NCBI RefSeq assembly: GCF_001536285.1
Contig: NZ_FAOZ01000019.1
Span: 62,001-126,000, forward strand
Length of the DNA stretch: 64,000 nucleotides
Origin: Parafrankia irregularis
GTDB taxonomy: Bacteria > Actinomycetota > Actinomycetes > Frankiales > Frankiaceae
Direction of reading: 5' to 3'
Positions 33,403-43,100 of this stretch are shown here, piece after piece. Each line of letters begins with the position of its first letter. The stretch's first letter is position 1. The notes under the pieces were generated by a model. It ran no database searches and was not told where the DNA came from. It saw only the letters and a program-made list of their open reading frames with translations. The translations under genes and the position numbers were made by a program.

Positions 33403-34179
33403 ATGGCCACCCGTATCGAGATCTCGGGCCTGACCGCCTACTACGGGAAGTTCAAGGCCGTAGCCGATGTGAACCTGACGATCGAACCGAAGAGCGTCAC
33501 GGCCTTCATCGGGCCGTCCGGGTGCGGAAAGTCGACCGTGCTGCGGACGCTGAACCGCATGCACGAAGTCCTTCCCGGGGCCCGGGTGGAGGGCAAGGTT
33601 CTCCTGGACGGCGAGGACCTCTACGGTCCCGGCGTCGACCCGGTCAACGTGCGCCGCAACGTCGGCATGGTTTTCCAGCGCCCCAACCCGTTCCCGACGA
33701 TGTCGATCTACGAGAACGTCATCGCGGGCCTGAAGCTCAACGGCGTGCGCAAGAAGTCGCTGCTCGACGAGCGGGTCGAGGAGTCGCTGAAGGGCGCGAA
33801 CCTGTGGGACGAGGTCAAGGACCGCCTCAACCGGCCCGGCGCGGGCCTGTCCGGCGGCCAGCAGCAGCGGCTGTGCATCGCCCGTGCCATCGCGGTCGAA
33901 CCGCAGGTGCTGCTGATGGACGAGCCCTGCTCGGCGCTTGACCCGATCTCCACGCTGGCGATCGAGGACCTCATCCAGAAGCTTCGGTCCAGCTACACCA
34001 TCGTCATCGTCACCCACAACATGCAGCAGGCGTCCCGGGTGAGCGAGACGACCGCGTTCTTCTCCCTGGAGAAGACGGGGGACCCGGGGCGGCTCGTGGA
34101 GTACTCGACCACGTCGCAGATCTTCAGCAACCCGAAGGAGAAGCGGACCGAGGACTACATCTCCGGGCGGTTCGGCTGA
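33403..34179 (+). CDS. pstB: Phosphate ABC transporter ATPase PstB
   Basis: 258 residues. Walker A is GPSGCGKST, the Q-loop [17 protein letters not shown], the ABC signature [14 protein letters not shown] and Walker [14 protein letters not shown], with the H-loop VTHNMQQ. It hydrolyses ATP to drive phosphate uptake through PstCA. Near its stop (34177-34179) the next gene appears to start within the overlap CTGA. No phoU gene follows in this window. Confidence 0.96.
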   Translation: MATRIEISGLTAYYGKFKAVADVNLTIEPKSVTAFIGPSGCGKSTVLRTLNRMHEVLPGARVEGKVLLDGEDLYGPGVDPVNVRRNVGMVFQRPNPFPTMSIYENVIAGLKLNGVRKKSLLDERVEESLKGANLWDEVKDRLNRPGAGLSGGQQQRLCIARAIAVEPQVLLMDEPCSALDPISTLAIEDLIQKLRSSYTIVIVTHNMQQASRVSETTAFFSLEKTGDPGRLVEYSTTSQIFSNPKEKRTEDYISGRFG

Positions 34180-35126
34180 GGCCCTCCGGGGTTCCCGGAT
34201 CCGCGGAAGCACAGGCGGCGGCCGGCTCCCTGGGGGCCGGCGCGCCGATCCTGGCGGAGCCCGATCCCGGCCGCCGTCCGCTGCTGCTCATAGCGGACAA
34301 CGAGGCGGACGACGAACTGCTGCCCGCGCTGCGGGACCAGGGGATCGAGGTCGCCGTCGTCGCGGACGGGGCGCTGGCGCTGGTGGAGATCGGGCGCCTC
34401 GCACCGTCCGCGGTGCTTCTCACCGCGAACCTTCCGGTTGTCGATGGTGTGACCGTGGTCCGGACGGTCCGCTCCGCGCAGGCCCGCACCACCACGCCGA
34501 TCCTGTTCGCGGTCGGCCCGGATGAGCGTGAGCAGGCGGCGGCCGCCCTCGAGGCCGGGGCGACGGTCTGCCTGGGCAAGCCCTTCCGGATCCACGAGGT
34601 TCTCGCCATGGTCGGCGCCGTGGGCGGGCCGGCCGGCCTGGGTGCGGCGCCGACCATGGCCACCGGCACCGTCGGCGGGGCTGGGACTGGGGCCGGGGCG
34701 GCCGTACCGGCCCAGACCGGGCCCGGAACCGGAACCGTCCCGTCCGCCATCGAGCGTTCCGAGGTGCTGCGCTCCGGCCCGGTCGTGCTGGACGTCGACG
34801 CGCACGAGGTGACCGTCGACGGCCGCACCGTGCACATGCCGCCGCGGGAGTTCCGGCTGCTGCGGCTGCTGCTCGGGCACGCCGGTCGGGTGGTCACCCG
34901 GGAGATGCTGCTCACCGAGGTCTGGGGATCGCCCGACACCGACCCCAACACGCTGGCCGTGCATGTCCGCAGACTGCGCCGCAGGCTGGGAGACCCGAGC
35001 GCCCCCGAGCCGCCGGCAGGGCCGTCCGCCGGCCGGCCCGTCGGCCGAGTGCTCGGCGAGACCCGGCCGCCGTTGATCGAGAGCATCCGCGGCATCGGCT
35101 ACCGCTTCCGCGCTCACCCCAGCTGA
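34176..35126 (+). CDS. Atypical OmpR/PhoB-family regulator lacking phosphoacceptor Asp
   Basis: The receiver-like part begins well before the first ATG/GTG/TTG (GTG 34383): [22 protein letters not shown] is encoded from 34281. No usual start exists between the pstB stop and 34383, so a CTG at 34176, overlapping the pstB stop as CTGA, is proposed; this gives 316 residues. In that numbering the acidic pair is Asp41-Asn42, the phosphoacceptor is Thr83 (LLTANLP), the switch Thr is replaced by Val, and Lys135 (LGKPF) is kept. After a Gly/Ala linker comes a winged helix ([40 protein letters not shown]). It is probably a phosphorylation-independent regulator linked to phosphate uptake. Confidence 0.8.
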   Translation: MRPSGVPGSAEAQAAAGSLGAGAPILAEPDPGRRPLLLIADNEADDELLPALRDQGIEVAVVADGALALVEIGRLAPSAVLLTANLPVVDGVTVVRTVRSAQARTTTPILFAVGPDEREQAAAALEAGATVCLGKPFRIHEVLAMVGAVGGPAGLGAAPTMATGTVGGAGTGAGAAVPAQTGPGTGTVPSAIERSEVLRSGPVVLDVDAHEVTVDGRTVHMPPREFRLLRLLLGHAGRVVTREMLLTEVWGSPDTDPNTLAVHVRRLRRRLGDPSAPEPPAGPSAGRPVGRVLGETRPPLIESIRGIGYRFRAHPS

Positions 35127-35134
35127 GAGCTCCG

Positions 35135-35166
35135 GAGCCGGAGAATTCCCGAGCCGGAGAATTTCG
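35135..35166. repeat. 16-bp tandem duplication
   Basis: GAGCCGGAGAATTCCC and GAGCCGGAGAATTTCG stand side by side between the convergent regulator gene and mutY. Confidence 0.8.
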
Positions 35167-35184
35167 GAGCGCCGCGGCGCCGGC

Positions 35185-36126
35185 TCAGGTCGGAAGTGCG
35201 TAGACGCCTGGCGCGCACCGCACGACGAGACCGTCGGCGAGCAGGCCGGCGAGGGCCCGGCCACGCTGGACGGGCTCGTCCCACACCTGGTCGAGCAGCT
35301 CCTGCTCGACGGGTCCGGTGGCGTCGCGGAGCACTGCCAGCAGCCGTCCGCGGACCTGCCGATCCGTGCCGGCGTACCCCTGCGGACGTCGTGCCGGAGC
35401 GTCGGAGGGCGGGCTGCCGGCGGCCAGCCACCCGCAGTGCTCCTGCACGGGGCACGCCGGGCAGCGGGGCGCCCGCGCGACGCAGACCAGCGCACCCAGC
35501 TCCATGAACGCCGCGCTGGCCCGGGCCGCGGTCTCCGGATCCGCCGGCAGCAGGTCGGCGACCAGTTCCAGGTCCCGCCGGGACACCGCCGTCGGGCCGG
35601 CGGCGGTGCCCTCCACCGCCCGGGCGACGAACCGCCGGACGTTGACGTCGATCACCGCGTGGCGCTGCCGGAAGGCGAACGCGGCGACGGCCCGGGCGGT
35701 GTAGGTACCGACGCCGGGCAGGGCCAGCAGGTCATCCAGCTGGTCGGGAACCGCACCGCCGTGCCGCTCGACGATGGCACCCGCCGCCTGATGCAGCCGC
35801 AGCGCGCGCCGCGGGTAGCCGAGGCGCCCCCATTCCCGCACCGCCTCGCCGGATGGTTCGGCGGCGAGCCCGGCGGGGGTGGGCCACCGCCGCAGCCAGG
35901 TCTCCCAGACCGGCAGGACCCGGTGCACAGGGGTCTGCTGCAGCATGATCTCGCTGACGAGCACCCCCCACGGACCCGCCTCCGGGTGGCGCCAAGGCAG
36001 GTCCCGGGCGTGGGCGCCGAACCAGTCCACGACGAGGTCCGCGAGCACGGGGTTCGCGGGCGCCTGGCCGGTGCCCGGTGGGGCCGCACCCGCGGTCATT
36101 GGCGTCGTTGTCGTCATCGACGCCAT
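35185..36126 (-). CDS. mutY: A/G-specific adenine glycosylase
   Basis: 313 residues. Catalytic Glu59 (SEIMLQQTP), helix-hairpin-helix LPGVGTYTA (136-144), Asp160 (VIDVNVRR) and [4Fe-4S] Cys215, 222, 225 and 231 are visible. It removes A mispaired with 8-oxoG. The C-terminal Nudix-like recognition domain of E. coli MutY is reduced to about 80 residues, as in other actinobacteria. It is the Rv3589 counterpart; in M. tuberculosis it is close to disA and radA, whereas here 7.4 kb of catabolic genes intervene. Start MASMTTTT is uncertain by some residues. Confidence 0.93.
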   Translation of the reverse strand: MASMTTTTPMTAGAAPPGTGQAPANPVLADLVVDWFGAHARDLPWRHPEAGPWGVLVSEIMLQQTPVHRVLPVWETWLRRWPTPAGLAAEPSGEAVREWGRLGYPRRALRLHQAAGAIVERHGGAVPDQLDDLLALPGVGTYTARAVAAFAFRQRHAVIDVNVRRFVARAVEGTAAGPTAVSRRDLELVADLLPADPETAARASAAFMELGALVCVARAPRCPACPVQEHCGWLAAGSPPSDAPARRPQGYAGTDRQVRGRLLAVLRDATGPVEQELLDQVWDEPVQRGRALAGLLADGLVVRCAPGVYALPT

Positions 36127-36171
36127 CGTGCCACTCCCGCCGCCGGGGCCTGGCCGCGGCCGGGGGCCTGG

Positions 36172-37266
36172 TCAGGCGCCGGCGCGGGCCACCAGGTCGA
36201 GGGCCACGTCGACGATCATGTCCTCCTGGCCACCGACCATCCCGCGCCGGCCGACCTCGGCGAGGATCGTGCGGGTGTCCAGGCCGTAGCGGGTGGCGGC
36301 GGCCTCGGCGTGGCGCAGGAACGAGGAGTACACCCCGGCGTAGCCGAGGGTGAGGGTCTCCCGGTCGACCCGCACCGGGCGATCCTGCAACGGGCGGACC
36401 ACGTCGTCCGCGGCGTCCATCAGGCCGAACAGTTCGCAGCCGTGCTTCCAGCCCATCAGGTCGGCGACCGCGATGAACGCCTCCAGCGGGCAGTTGCCGG
36501 CACCGGCCCCCTGGCCGGCGAGCGAGGCGTCCACCCGGGTGGCGCCGTTCTCGACCGCGACGACGGTGTTCGCCACGCCCAGCCCCAGGTTGTGGTGGGC
36601 GTGGATGCCGGTCTCGGTCGCCGGGTCGAGCACGTCGGCGTAGGCGCGGAAGCGGTCCCGTACGTCGTCCATGGTGAGCCGGCCGCCGGAGTCGGTGACG
36701 TAGACGCAGCGCGCCCCGTAGGACTCCATCAGCTTCGCCTGCCGCGCCAGTTCGGCGGGGGCGGCCATGTGGCTCATCATCAGGAAGCCGGCGACGTCCA
36801 TGCCCAGGTCACGGGCGGCGCTGATGTGCTGGGCGGAGATGTCGGCCTCGGTGCAGTGGGTGGCCACCCGCACCGACCGGATGCCCAGCGCGTGCGCCTG
36901 GCGCAGGTCGCGCACGGTGCCGATCCCGGGTAGCAGCAGGGTGGTCGGGATCGCGTCGGTGACGCTGGCCGCGACCGCCTCGATCCACTCCCAGTCGGTG
37001 TGCGCGCCGATGCCGTAGTTGATGCTCGATCCGGCGAGCCCGTCGCCGTGCGCCACCTCGATCGCGCGGACGCCGGAGGCGTCCAGCGCGGCGGCGATCG
37101 TCCGCGCGGTCTGGACGCTGTAACGATGGCGAACGGCGTGCATACCGTCGCGCAGGGTGACGTCCTGAATGTACAACTCGGGGACGATCGGCTCGGCGGG
37201 GCGTTCCGGCGACGTGTCCGGGGCGGTGGACGTCCCCGCGGACGTCCCCTCGGAAAGGGTGGTCAT
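36172..37266 (-). CDS. dmpG: 4-hydroxy-2-oxovalerate aldolase
   Basis: 364 residues. HMGL-like TIM barrel: the active-site segment [14 protein letters not shown] (Asp35, Arg39, His43), TDSGG (Asp192) and metal ligands His222 and His224 ([11 protein letters not shown]). It splits 4-hydroxy-2-oxovalerate-type acids into pyruvate and an aldehyde, which is channelled to the partner dehydrogenase. The first ~28 residues are a Thr/Pro/Glu-rich extension. The ATG overlaps the dehydrogenase stop (ATGA), as expected for the tight enzyme pair. HsaF- and MhpE-type names are equally possible. Confidence 0.93.
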   Translation of the reverse strand: MTTLSEGTSAGTSTAPDTSPERPAEPIVPELYIQDVTLRDGMHAVRHRYSVQTARTIAAALDASGVRAIEVAHGDGLAGSSINYGIGAHTDWEWIEAVAASVTDAIPTTLLLPGIGTVRDLRQAHALGIRSVRVATHCTEADISAQHISAARDLGMDVAGFLMMSHMAAPAELARQAKLMESYGARCVYVTDSGGRLTMDDVRDRFRAYADVLDPATETGIHAHHNLGLGVANTVVAVENGATRVDASLAGQGAGAGNCPLEAFIAVADLMGWKHGCELFGLMDAADDVVRPLQDRPVRVDRETLTLGYAGVYSSFLRHAEAAATRYGLDTRTILAEVGRRGMVGGQEDMIVDVALDLVARAGA

Positions 37267-38240
37267 CGGGCGGTCGCTCCTTCCCGCTGAGTGAGGGTCT
37301 GCGCCAGGCGCTCCCCGGCGCGCAGCGCGGCCGACGTCATGATGTCGAGGTTGCCGGCATAGGCGGGCAGATAGTGCGCGGCACCGGTGACCTCCAGGAA
37401 CACCGTGACCTTGGCGGGTTCGGACCCGTCCGGCGCGAGCTGGCGCAGCGGGTCGTCCGCCGACACCTTCTCGATCTGCACCTGCTGCTTGAGCCGGTAG
37501 CCCGGGACGTACTCGCGCACCCGGTCGACCATCCGGGTCACCGAGGCGACGACGGCGCCCTGGGTGGCCTGGCCACCGGTGCCGATCAGGCAGTACACGG
37601 TGTCGCGCATGACCAGCGGCGGCTCGGCCGGGTTCAGCACGATGATGGCCTTGCCGCGGGCGGCACCGCCGACCTTCTCGATGGCGCTGGCCGTGGTCTC
37701 GGTGAACTCGTCGATGTTCGCCCGGGTGCCCGGCCCGGCCGACTTCGACGCGATGGACGCGACGATCTCGGCGTAGGCCACCGGGGTGACGGCGTTGACA
37801 GCCGCGACGATCGGGATCGTCGCCTGCCCGCCGCAGGTCACCATGTTGATGTTGGGGGCGTCCAGGTGGGCGTCCAGGTTGACCGGGGGCACCACGTACG
37901 GCCCGATCGCGGCCGGGGTCAGATCGATGACCCGGCGGCCGCGGGCACGCAGCAGCTCGTCGTTGCGGGCGTGCGCGCCGGCGGACGTGGCGTCGAAGAC
38001 GATCTCGATGTCGTCGAACTCCGGCATCCGCAGCAGCCCGTCGATGCCCTCGTGGGTGGTCGCGACCTTGAGCCGGCGGGCGCGGGCCAGCCCGTCGGAT
38101 TCGGCGTCGATGCCGACCATCGCGGCGATCTCCAGAACCTCGGAGGTACGGAGGATCTTGATCATCAGGTCGGTGCCGATGTTCCCCGAGCCGATGACGG
38201 CGACCTTCGTCTTTCCGGTTCCGCTGGTGGCGGTGGCCAA
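37263..38240 (-). CDS. dmpF: Acetaldehyde dehydrogenase (acylating)
   Basis: 325 residues. NAD motif GSGNIG (17-22), catalytic Cys136 ([11 protein letters not shown]) and the conserved IPIVAAVN and [10 protein letters not shown] segments. It converts the aldehyde released by the aldolase to acyl-CoA. The TTG at 38238-38240 is chosen as start: GGAAGGA stands about 5-8 nt upstream and the protein then begins right before the Rossmann fold, while the frame upstream runs through repeats (38316-38376). It is coupled to the aldolase gene by a 4-bp overlap. Confidence 0.92.
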   Translation of the reverse strand: MATATSGTGKTKVAVIGSGNIGTDLMIKILRTSEVLEIAAMVGIDAESDGLARARRLKVATTHEGIDGLLRMPEFDDIEIVFDATSAGAHARNDELLRARGRRVIDLTPAAIGPYVVPPVNLDAHLDAPNINMVTCGGQATIPIVAAVNAVTPVAYAEIVASIASKSAGPGTRANIDEFTETTASAIEKVGGAARGKAIIVLNPAEPPLVMRDTVYCLIGTGGQATQGAVVASVTRMVDRVREYVPGYRLKQQVQIEKVSADDPLRQLAPDGSEPAKVTVFLEVTGAAHYLPAYAGNLDIMTSAALRAGERLAQTLTQREGATAR

Positions 38241-38315
38241 GGCAGTCCTTCCGGTGGGAAGGGGCGCGGGAGCGCGGACGCGGCCCGCACCCGGGTTGAT
38301 CGGTGAGATGGCGCG

Positions 38316-38376
38316 GGCACCGGGCATCAGGCTCGCGGCACCGGGCATCAGGCTCCGGCACCGGGCATCAGGCTCC
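38316..38376. repeat. Three tandem ~20-bp repeats
   Basis: Unit GGCACCGGGCATCAGGCTCC occurs at 38337-38356 and 38357-38376, with a 21-bp variant at 38316-38336, in the gap between the hydratase and dehydrogenase genes. Confidence 0.85.
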
Positions 38377-38387
38377 GGATGCCGCGG

Positions 38388-39281
38388 TCAGGTCGCGAAG
38401 GCGACCCGGACCGAGCCGAGGCCGCTGATCGTGGTCTCGAAGGCGGATCCGGGGGTGACGGGAACCATCGGGCCGAGGGCGCCGGTGAGCACGATGTCGC
38501 CGGCACGCAGCGGGATGCCCATCGTGTGCAGGGTGCTCGCGAGCCAGACCGCGGCGTTCAGCGGACCGCCGAGGCAGTCGGCCCCGCAGCCCCGGGACAC
38601 CTCCTCGTCCCCTGCGCGCAGCGTCATCGTGACCTCGCGCAGGTCGACGTCGGTGAGCCGGACCGGCCGGCCGCCCAGGACGAACAGCGCGCTGGACGCG
38701 TTGTCCGCGACGGTGTCGACGATGGTGATGTCCCAGTCGGTGATCCTGCTGTCGACGATCTCCAGTGCGGGCAGCGCGTAGTCGCAGGCACCGATGAGGT
38801 CGGCGACGGTGTACGGCCCGGCGGGCAGATCCCGGCCCAGGACGAGGGCGACCTCGGCCTCGATCTTCGGCTGCAGCAGCCGCCCGGCCGGCACCTCGCC
38901 ACCGTCGGGCACCGCCGTGTCCGCCAGCAGCGCACCGAAGTCGGGCTGGTTCACGCCGAGCTGGCGCTGCACCGCGGGCGAGGTGAGGCCGATCTTGCGG
39001 CCGACCAGGCGACGGCCGGCGGCCAGCGCGGCGTCGACGTTGTGCTGCGCGACGGCGTAGGCGGTGGCGATGTCGCCGGCGGGCAGCAGTGAGCGCACCG
39101 GAGGACACGGCTGCCTGCTGCGCTCGGCCTCGGCGAGGAGCGCGGCGACCCGCGTCACCGCGCTGTCGGCCGCGTCCGCGGTGTCGGCGGTGTCGGCGGT
39201 GTCGGCGCGCTTCGGGGCGGCGTCGCCCCGGGTGGCGGCGGTGGCAGCCGCGGCGGCGATGGTGCCGTTCGAGCCGGTCAT
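38388..39281 (-). CDS. mhpD: 2-oxopent-4-enoate hydratase-type protein (MhpD/HsaE family)
   Basis: 297 residues of fumarylacetoacetate-hydrolase-like fold. Conserved parts are GRKIGLTSPAVQRQLGV, KIEAEVALVLGRDL (metal Glu pair), ALEIVDSRI and LTGALGPMVPV. It adds water to 2-hydroxypenta-2,4-dienoate-type acids, the step before the aldolase. The N-terminus carries a repetitive Thr-Ala-Asp stretch (TADTADTADAADSA). The ATG at 39279-39281 has AGGAG 6 nt upstream. It is first in the hydratase-dehydrogenase-aldolase run, with a divergent IclR gene 73 bp away. Confidence 0.9.
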   Translation of the reverse strand: MTGSNGTIAAAAATAATRGDAAPKRADTADTADTADAADSAVTRVAALLAEAERSRQPCPPVRSLLPAGDIATAYAVAQHNVDAALAAGRRLVGRKIGLTSPAVQRQLGVNQPDFGALLADTAVPDGGEVPAGRLLQPKIEAEVALVLGRDLPAGPYTVADLIGACDYALPALEIVDSRITDWDITIVDTVADNASSALFVLGGRPVRLTDVDLREVTMTLRAGDEEVSRGCGADCLGGPLNAAVWLASTLHTMGIPLRAGDIVLTGALGPMVPVTPGSAFETTISGLGSVRVAFAT

Positions 39282-39350
39282 TGGTTCTCCTCACGCGTCG
39301 GTGCGGTGCCTCCGGTATAGACGCCCGTCGTGATCGCCAGCAACACTGGA

Positions 39351-39365
39351 TTCCGTGACACGGAA
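39351..39365. promoter_or_regulatory. Palindromic operator over the IclR gene start codon
   Basis: TTCCGTGACACGGAA: perfect five-base arms around TGACA, the length and symmetry typical of IclR-family operators. The regulator's GTG (39355-39357) lies inside it, and the hydratase start is 70 bp away on the other strand. Confidence 0.5.
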
Positions 39366-40098
39366 CAGCGCTGACGGTGGCATGCTGCAGAAGGCCATGT
39401 GGATCCTGGAGGCCTTCCGCCCGAGCGGAGGACCGTTCCGTCTGGCGGAACTCGTTGAGCGCTCGGGGCTGACGAAGACGACCGTGCACCGGCTCAGCGC
39501 GGAGCTGGTCGAGATCGGTCTGCTCGAACGGGTCGCCGCGGGCTATCGGCTCGGCCCCAAGCTCTTCGAGCTCGGAGCGATCGTCCCGCCGCGCCGGGAT
39601 CTGCGGGACGCCGCCCGCCCTTTCATGCAGGATCTCTTCGAAGCCACCCGGGAGACCGTGCACCTCGCGGCGCGGGACGGCCTCGACGCGGTCTACGTGG
39701 AGAAGATCCACGGCCGGGATCGCCGCGAGATGCCCTCACAGGTCGGCGGTGCGCTGCCGCTGACCTGCACCGGAGTCGGCAAGGCCCTGCTGGCGTTCGG
39801 CGGCGAGGAACTGCTGGCCGAGGTGCTCTCCCGGCCGCTGCGGGTGCTGACCCCCAGCTCCCTGCGCGACCCGGACCGGCTGCGGATCGAGATCGAGCAG
39901 GTGCAGATCGCCGGGATCGCCTACGAGCAGCAGGAGTCCATGCCGGGCCTGAGCTGCGTCGCCGTCCCGGTGCTGGTCGACGGCGCGGCGGTCGCGGCAC
40001 TCTCGGTCTCGGTTCCCGTCGCGAGGTTCCGCCCGTCCCGGCTGGCACCCGCGCTGCGCGCCGCCAGCTTCGGCGTCGCCCGGGCACTGGCGTCCTGA
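39355..40098 (+). CDS. IclR-family transcriptional regulator
   Basis: 247 residues. An N-terminal winged helix (MLQKAMWILEAFRPSGGPFRLAELVERSGLTKTTVHRL, residues 10-47) precedes the IclR effector domain with RETVHLAARDGLDAVYVEKI, LPLTCTGVGKALLAF and the ligand-side SMPGLSCVAVPV. It lies divergent from the hydratase-aldolase operon and 86 bp upstream of the FAD/Fe-S oxidoreductase, so it likely controls one or both. The GTG start lies within a palindrome suited to autoregulation. Confidence 0.9.
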   Translation: MTRNSADGGMLQKAMWILEAFRPSGGPFRLAELVERSGLTKTTVHRLSAELVEIGLLERVAAGYRLGPKLFELGAIVPPRRDLRDAARPFMQDLFEATRETVHLAARDGLDAVYVEKIHGRDRREMPSQVGGALPLTCTGVGKALLAFGGEELLAEVLSRPLRVLTPSSLRDPDRLRIEIEQVQIAGIAYEQQESMPGLSCVAVPVLVDGAAVAALSVSVPVARFRPSRLAPALRAASFGVARALAS

Positions 40099-40184
40099 AA
40101 TCATCGACACGCTGCTCGGCCCGGCCGCATGCCTGCCTGATCGGCCGGTACCCGAGGTCATGAGAGTGGGAGGAGGATGCGTTG

Positions 40185-43100
40185 ATGCGCACGGTGACCG
40201 TTGAGGCGGCGACCGGTGGCCGGCCCGACGGGCCGAATCGGCTGGCCGGAACGACCGGGGCCGGTGGGCCGGAGCTGCGGGCCGCGTTGCGCCGCGCCGG
40301 CGTCAGCGATCTCGACGACAGCTCCCTGACCAGGTCGCTGTACTCGTCCGACGCGTCCCTCTACCGGGTCGAGCCGCGGGTCGTCGTCCACCCGCGCGAC
40401 GCCGGCGAGGTTCTGGCCGTTCTCGACGTCGCCCGCAGGCTGTCCATCCCGGTGACCTCCCGCGGGGCGGGCACGTCGCTGGCCGGCAACGCCGTGGGCA
40501 GCGGCATCATCCTCGACTTCTACCGGCATATGAACCGGCTGCTCGACGTCGACCCGGAGGCTGGCATCGCGACCGTCGAGCCGGGCATCGTGCAGGCGGC
40601 GCTGCAGCGGGCGGTGATCCCGGCCGGTTGGCGGTTCGGCCCGGACCCGTCGACGCACAACCGGTGCACGATCGGCGGGATGATCGGCAACAACGCCTGC
40701 GGCTCGCGGGCGCTGGGCTACGGCCGGACCGCGGACAACGTGCTGGGCCTCGACCTCCTCACCGGTGCCGGGGAGCGGTTCACCTGTGGCGGCCTCGCGT
40801 CCCCGGGCATGACCGCGACCTTGGGTGTGCCGGGCGCGTCAGGTGCGCCGAGTGCGCCGAGTGCGTCGGGCTTGCCGGGTGTGCCCAGTTCATCCGGTGT
40901 GTCGGGCGAGCCGCGGGTCGTCGGCGAGCTGCGCGAGCTGATCGGCGAGTCGCTCGCCGTGGTGCGCACCGAGCTGGGCCGGTTCGGCCGGCAGGTGTCC
41001 GGCTACTCGCTGGAGCACCTGCTGCCGGAACGGCACTTCGACCTCGCCCGTGCCCTGGTGGGCAGCGAGGGCACGCTCGGGATCGTGCTCGCGGCGCAGC
41101 TGCGGCTGGTCCGCGACCCGGCGCACCGCATCCTGGTGGCACTGGGCTACCCGGACATGCCGACTGCCGCCGACGCCGTGCCGGCGATCCTCCCGTTCGG
41201 GCCGGTGGCGTGCGAGGGGCTGGACGTCAGCATCGTCGACGTGGTCCGCCGCGGCCGCGGGGCGTCGAGCGTCCCGCCGCTGCCGCGTGGTGACGGCTGG
41301 CTGTTCGTCGAGCTGGCCGGTGACGACCCCGGCGCGCTGGGGGAGACGGCTCGTGCGCTGGCAGCCGAGGCCGGTGCGCTGGAGCATCGGGTGATCACCG
41401 ACGCCGCGCAGATGGCCCGGCTCTGGCGTATCCGGGAGGACGGGGCAGGCCTGGTGGCCCGGACCGCCGACGGAACGCCCGCGCACGCCGGTTGGGAGGA
41501 CGCCGCGGTCCCGCCGGAGCGCCTCGGCGGCTACCTGCGCGAGTTCCGCGCGCTGCTCACCGACCACGGGCTGACCGGGGTGCCCTACGGCCACTTCGGC
41601 GACGGCTGCGTGCACATCCGCATCGACTTCCCGTTCGACCGGTCCGACGGCCGGGCCCGGTTCCGCGAGTTCCTCTTCGACGCGGCCCGGCTGGCCGCGG
41701 CGCACGGCGGTTCGATGTCCGGCGAGCACGGCGACGGCCGGGCCCGCGGCGAGCTGCTGCCGCTCATGTACTCGCCGGCGGCGATCGAGCTTTTCGGCCG
41801 GGTCAAGGCGCTGTTCGACCCGGACAACCTGCTCAACCCCGGGGTCATCGTCGATCCGGCACCGGTCGACGCCGACATCCGCGTCGCCGCCGCCAGGCCG
41901 CGCCGTGACGGGCTCGCGCTCGCCTACCACGACGACCGCGGCGACCTGTCCATGGCCGTGCACCGCTGCACCGGGGTGGGCCGCTGCATCGCCGGGCCCG
42001 CCGGAGCCGGCAACGTCATGTGCCCGTCCTACCTCGCCACCCGGGAGGAGAAGGACTCCACCCGGGGGCGCGCCCGTGTGCTGCAGGACGCGGTGGCCGG
42101 GAACCTCGGGCCGGCGGGGCTGGCCGCGCCGGAGGTGCACGAGGCACTCGACCTCTGCCTGTCCTGCAAGGGCTGCGCCTCAGACTGCCCGACCGGTGTC
42201 GACATGGCCTCCTACAAGGCGGAGGCGCTTTACCAGAAGTACCGCCACCGGCTGCGGCCCCGCGCGCACTACCTGCTCGGCTGGCTGCCGCGCTGGCTGC
42301 GGCTGGCGGCTGCGGTGCCGGGCACGGCAGGCGTGCTGAACACGGTGGCGGGCTGGGGCTGGGCGCGCCCGCTGGTTGCCTGGCTGGCCGGCGTCGATCG
42401 CCGCCGCGAGCTGCCGCGGCTGGCGACACGCACCTTCCGGTCGTCTGTCCGGTCGTCCGTTCGGCGAACCCCGCCGACTCCGCCAGCCCGAACGGATGCC
42501 GGCGAAGCCGGCCGGCGGGGCGAGGTCGTGCTCTTCGTGGACACGTTCTCCAACCACTTCAGCCCACCGGCCGCGCACGCCGTCGTCGAGGTGCTGGAAC
42601 GTGCCGGCTGGGCGGTGCGGCTGCCGGAGCGGCAGGTCTGCTGCGGTCTCACCTGGTTCTCGACCGGGCAGCTGTCCGGTGCGCGCCGGCAGATGGCGCG
42701 CACCGTCGCCGAGCTGCTGCCGCATGTCCGCGCCGGCCGGCTGGTCGTCGGCGTCGAGCCGAGCTGCACCGCGGCGCTGCGGACGGACGCCGTCGAGCTG
42801 CTGGCCACGCCCGAGGCACGGGAGGTGGCGGACGCCGTGCGCACCCTGGCCGAGCTGCTGGAGTCGACGCCGGACTACCGGCCACCGTCGCTCGCGTCGA
42901 TGGGACCGCTGATCGCGCAGCCACACTGCCACCACCACGCGGTCCTGGGCTGGTCGCCCGACGCCCAGCTGCTGGCCGACGCCGGGGCCGACGTCCAGCA
43001 GCTGGGCGGCTGCTGCGGCCTGGCGGGCAACTTCGGGGTCGAGCGCGGGCATCACGACATCTCGGTGAAGGTGGCCGAGCAGCAACTGCTGCCGGCTGTC

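Noticed and set aside
34383-35126. GTG 34383 as the true start of the regulator downstream of pstB
   Set aside because: It would cut the receiver domain in half, although the frame upstream reads as normal receiver sequence.
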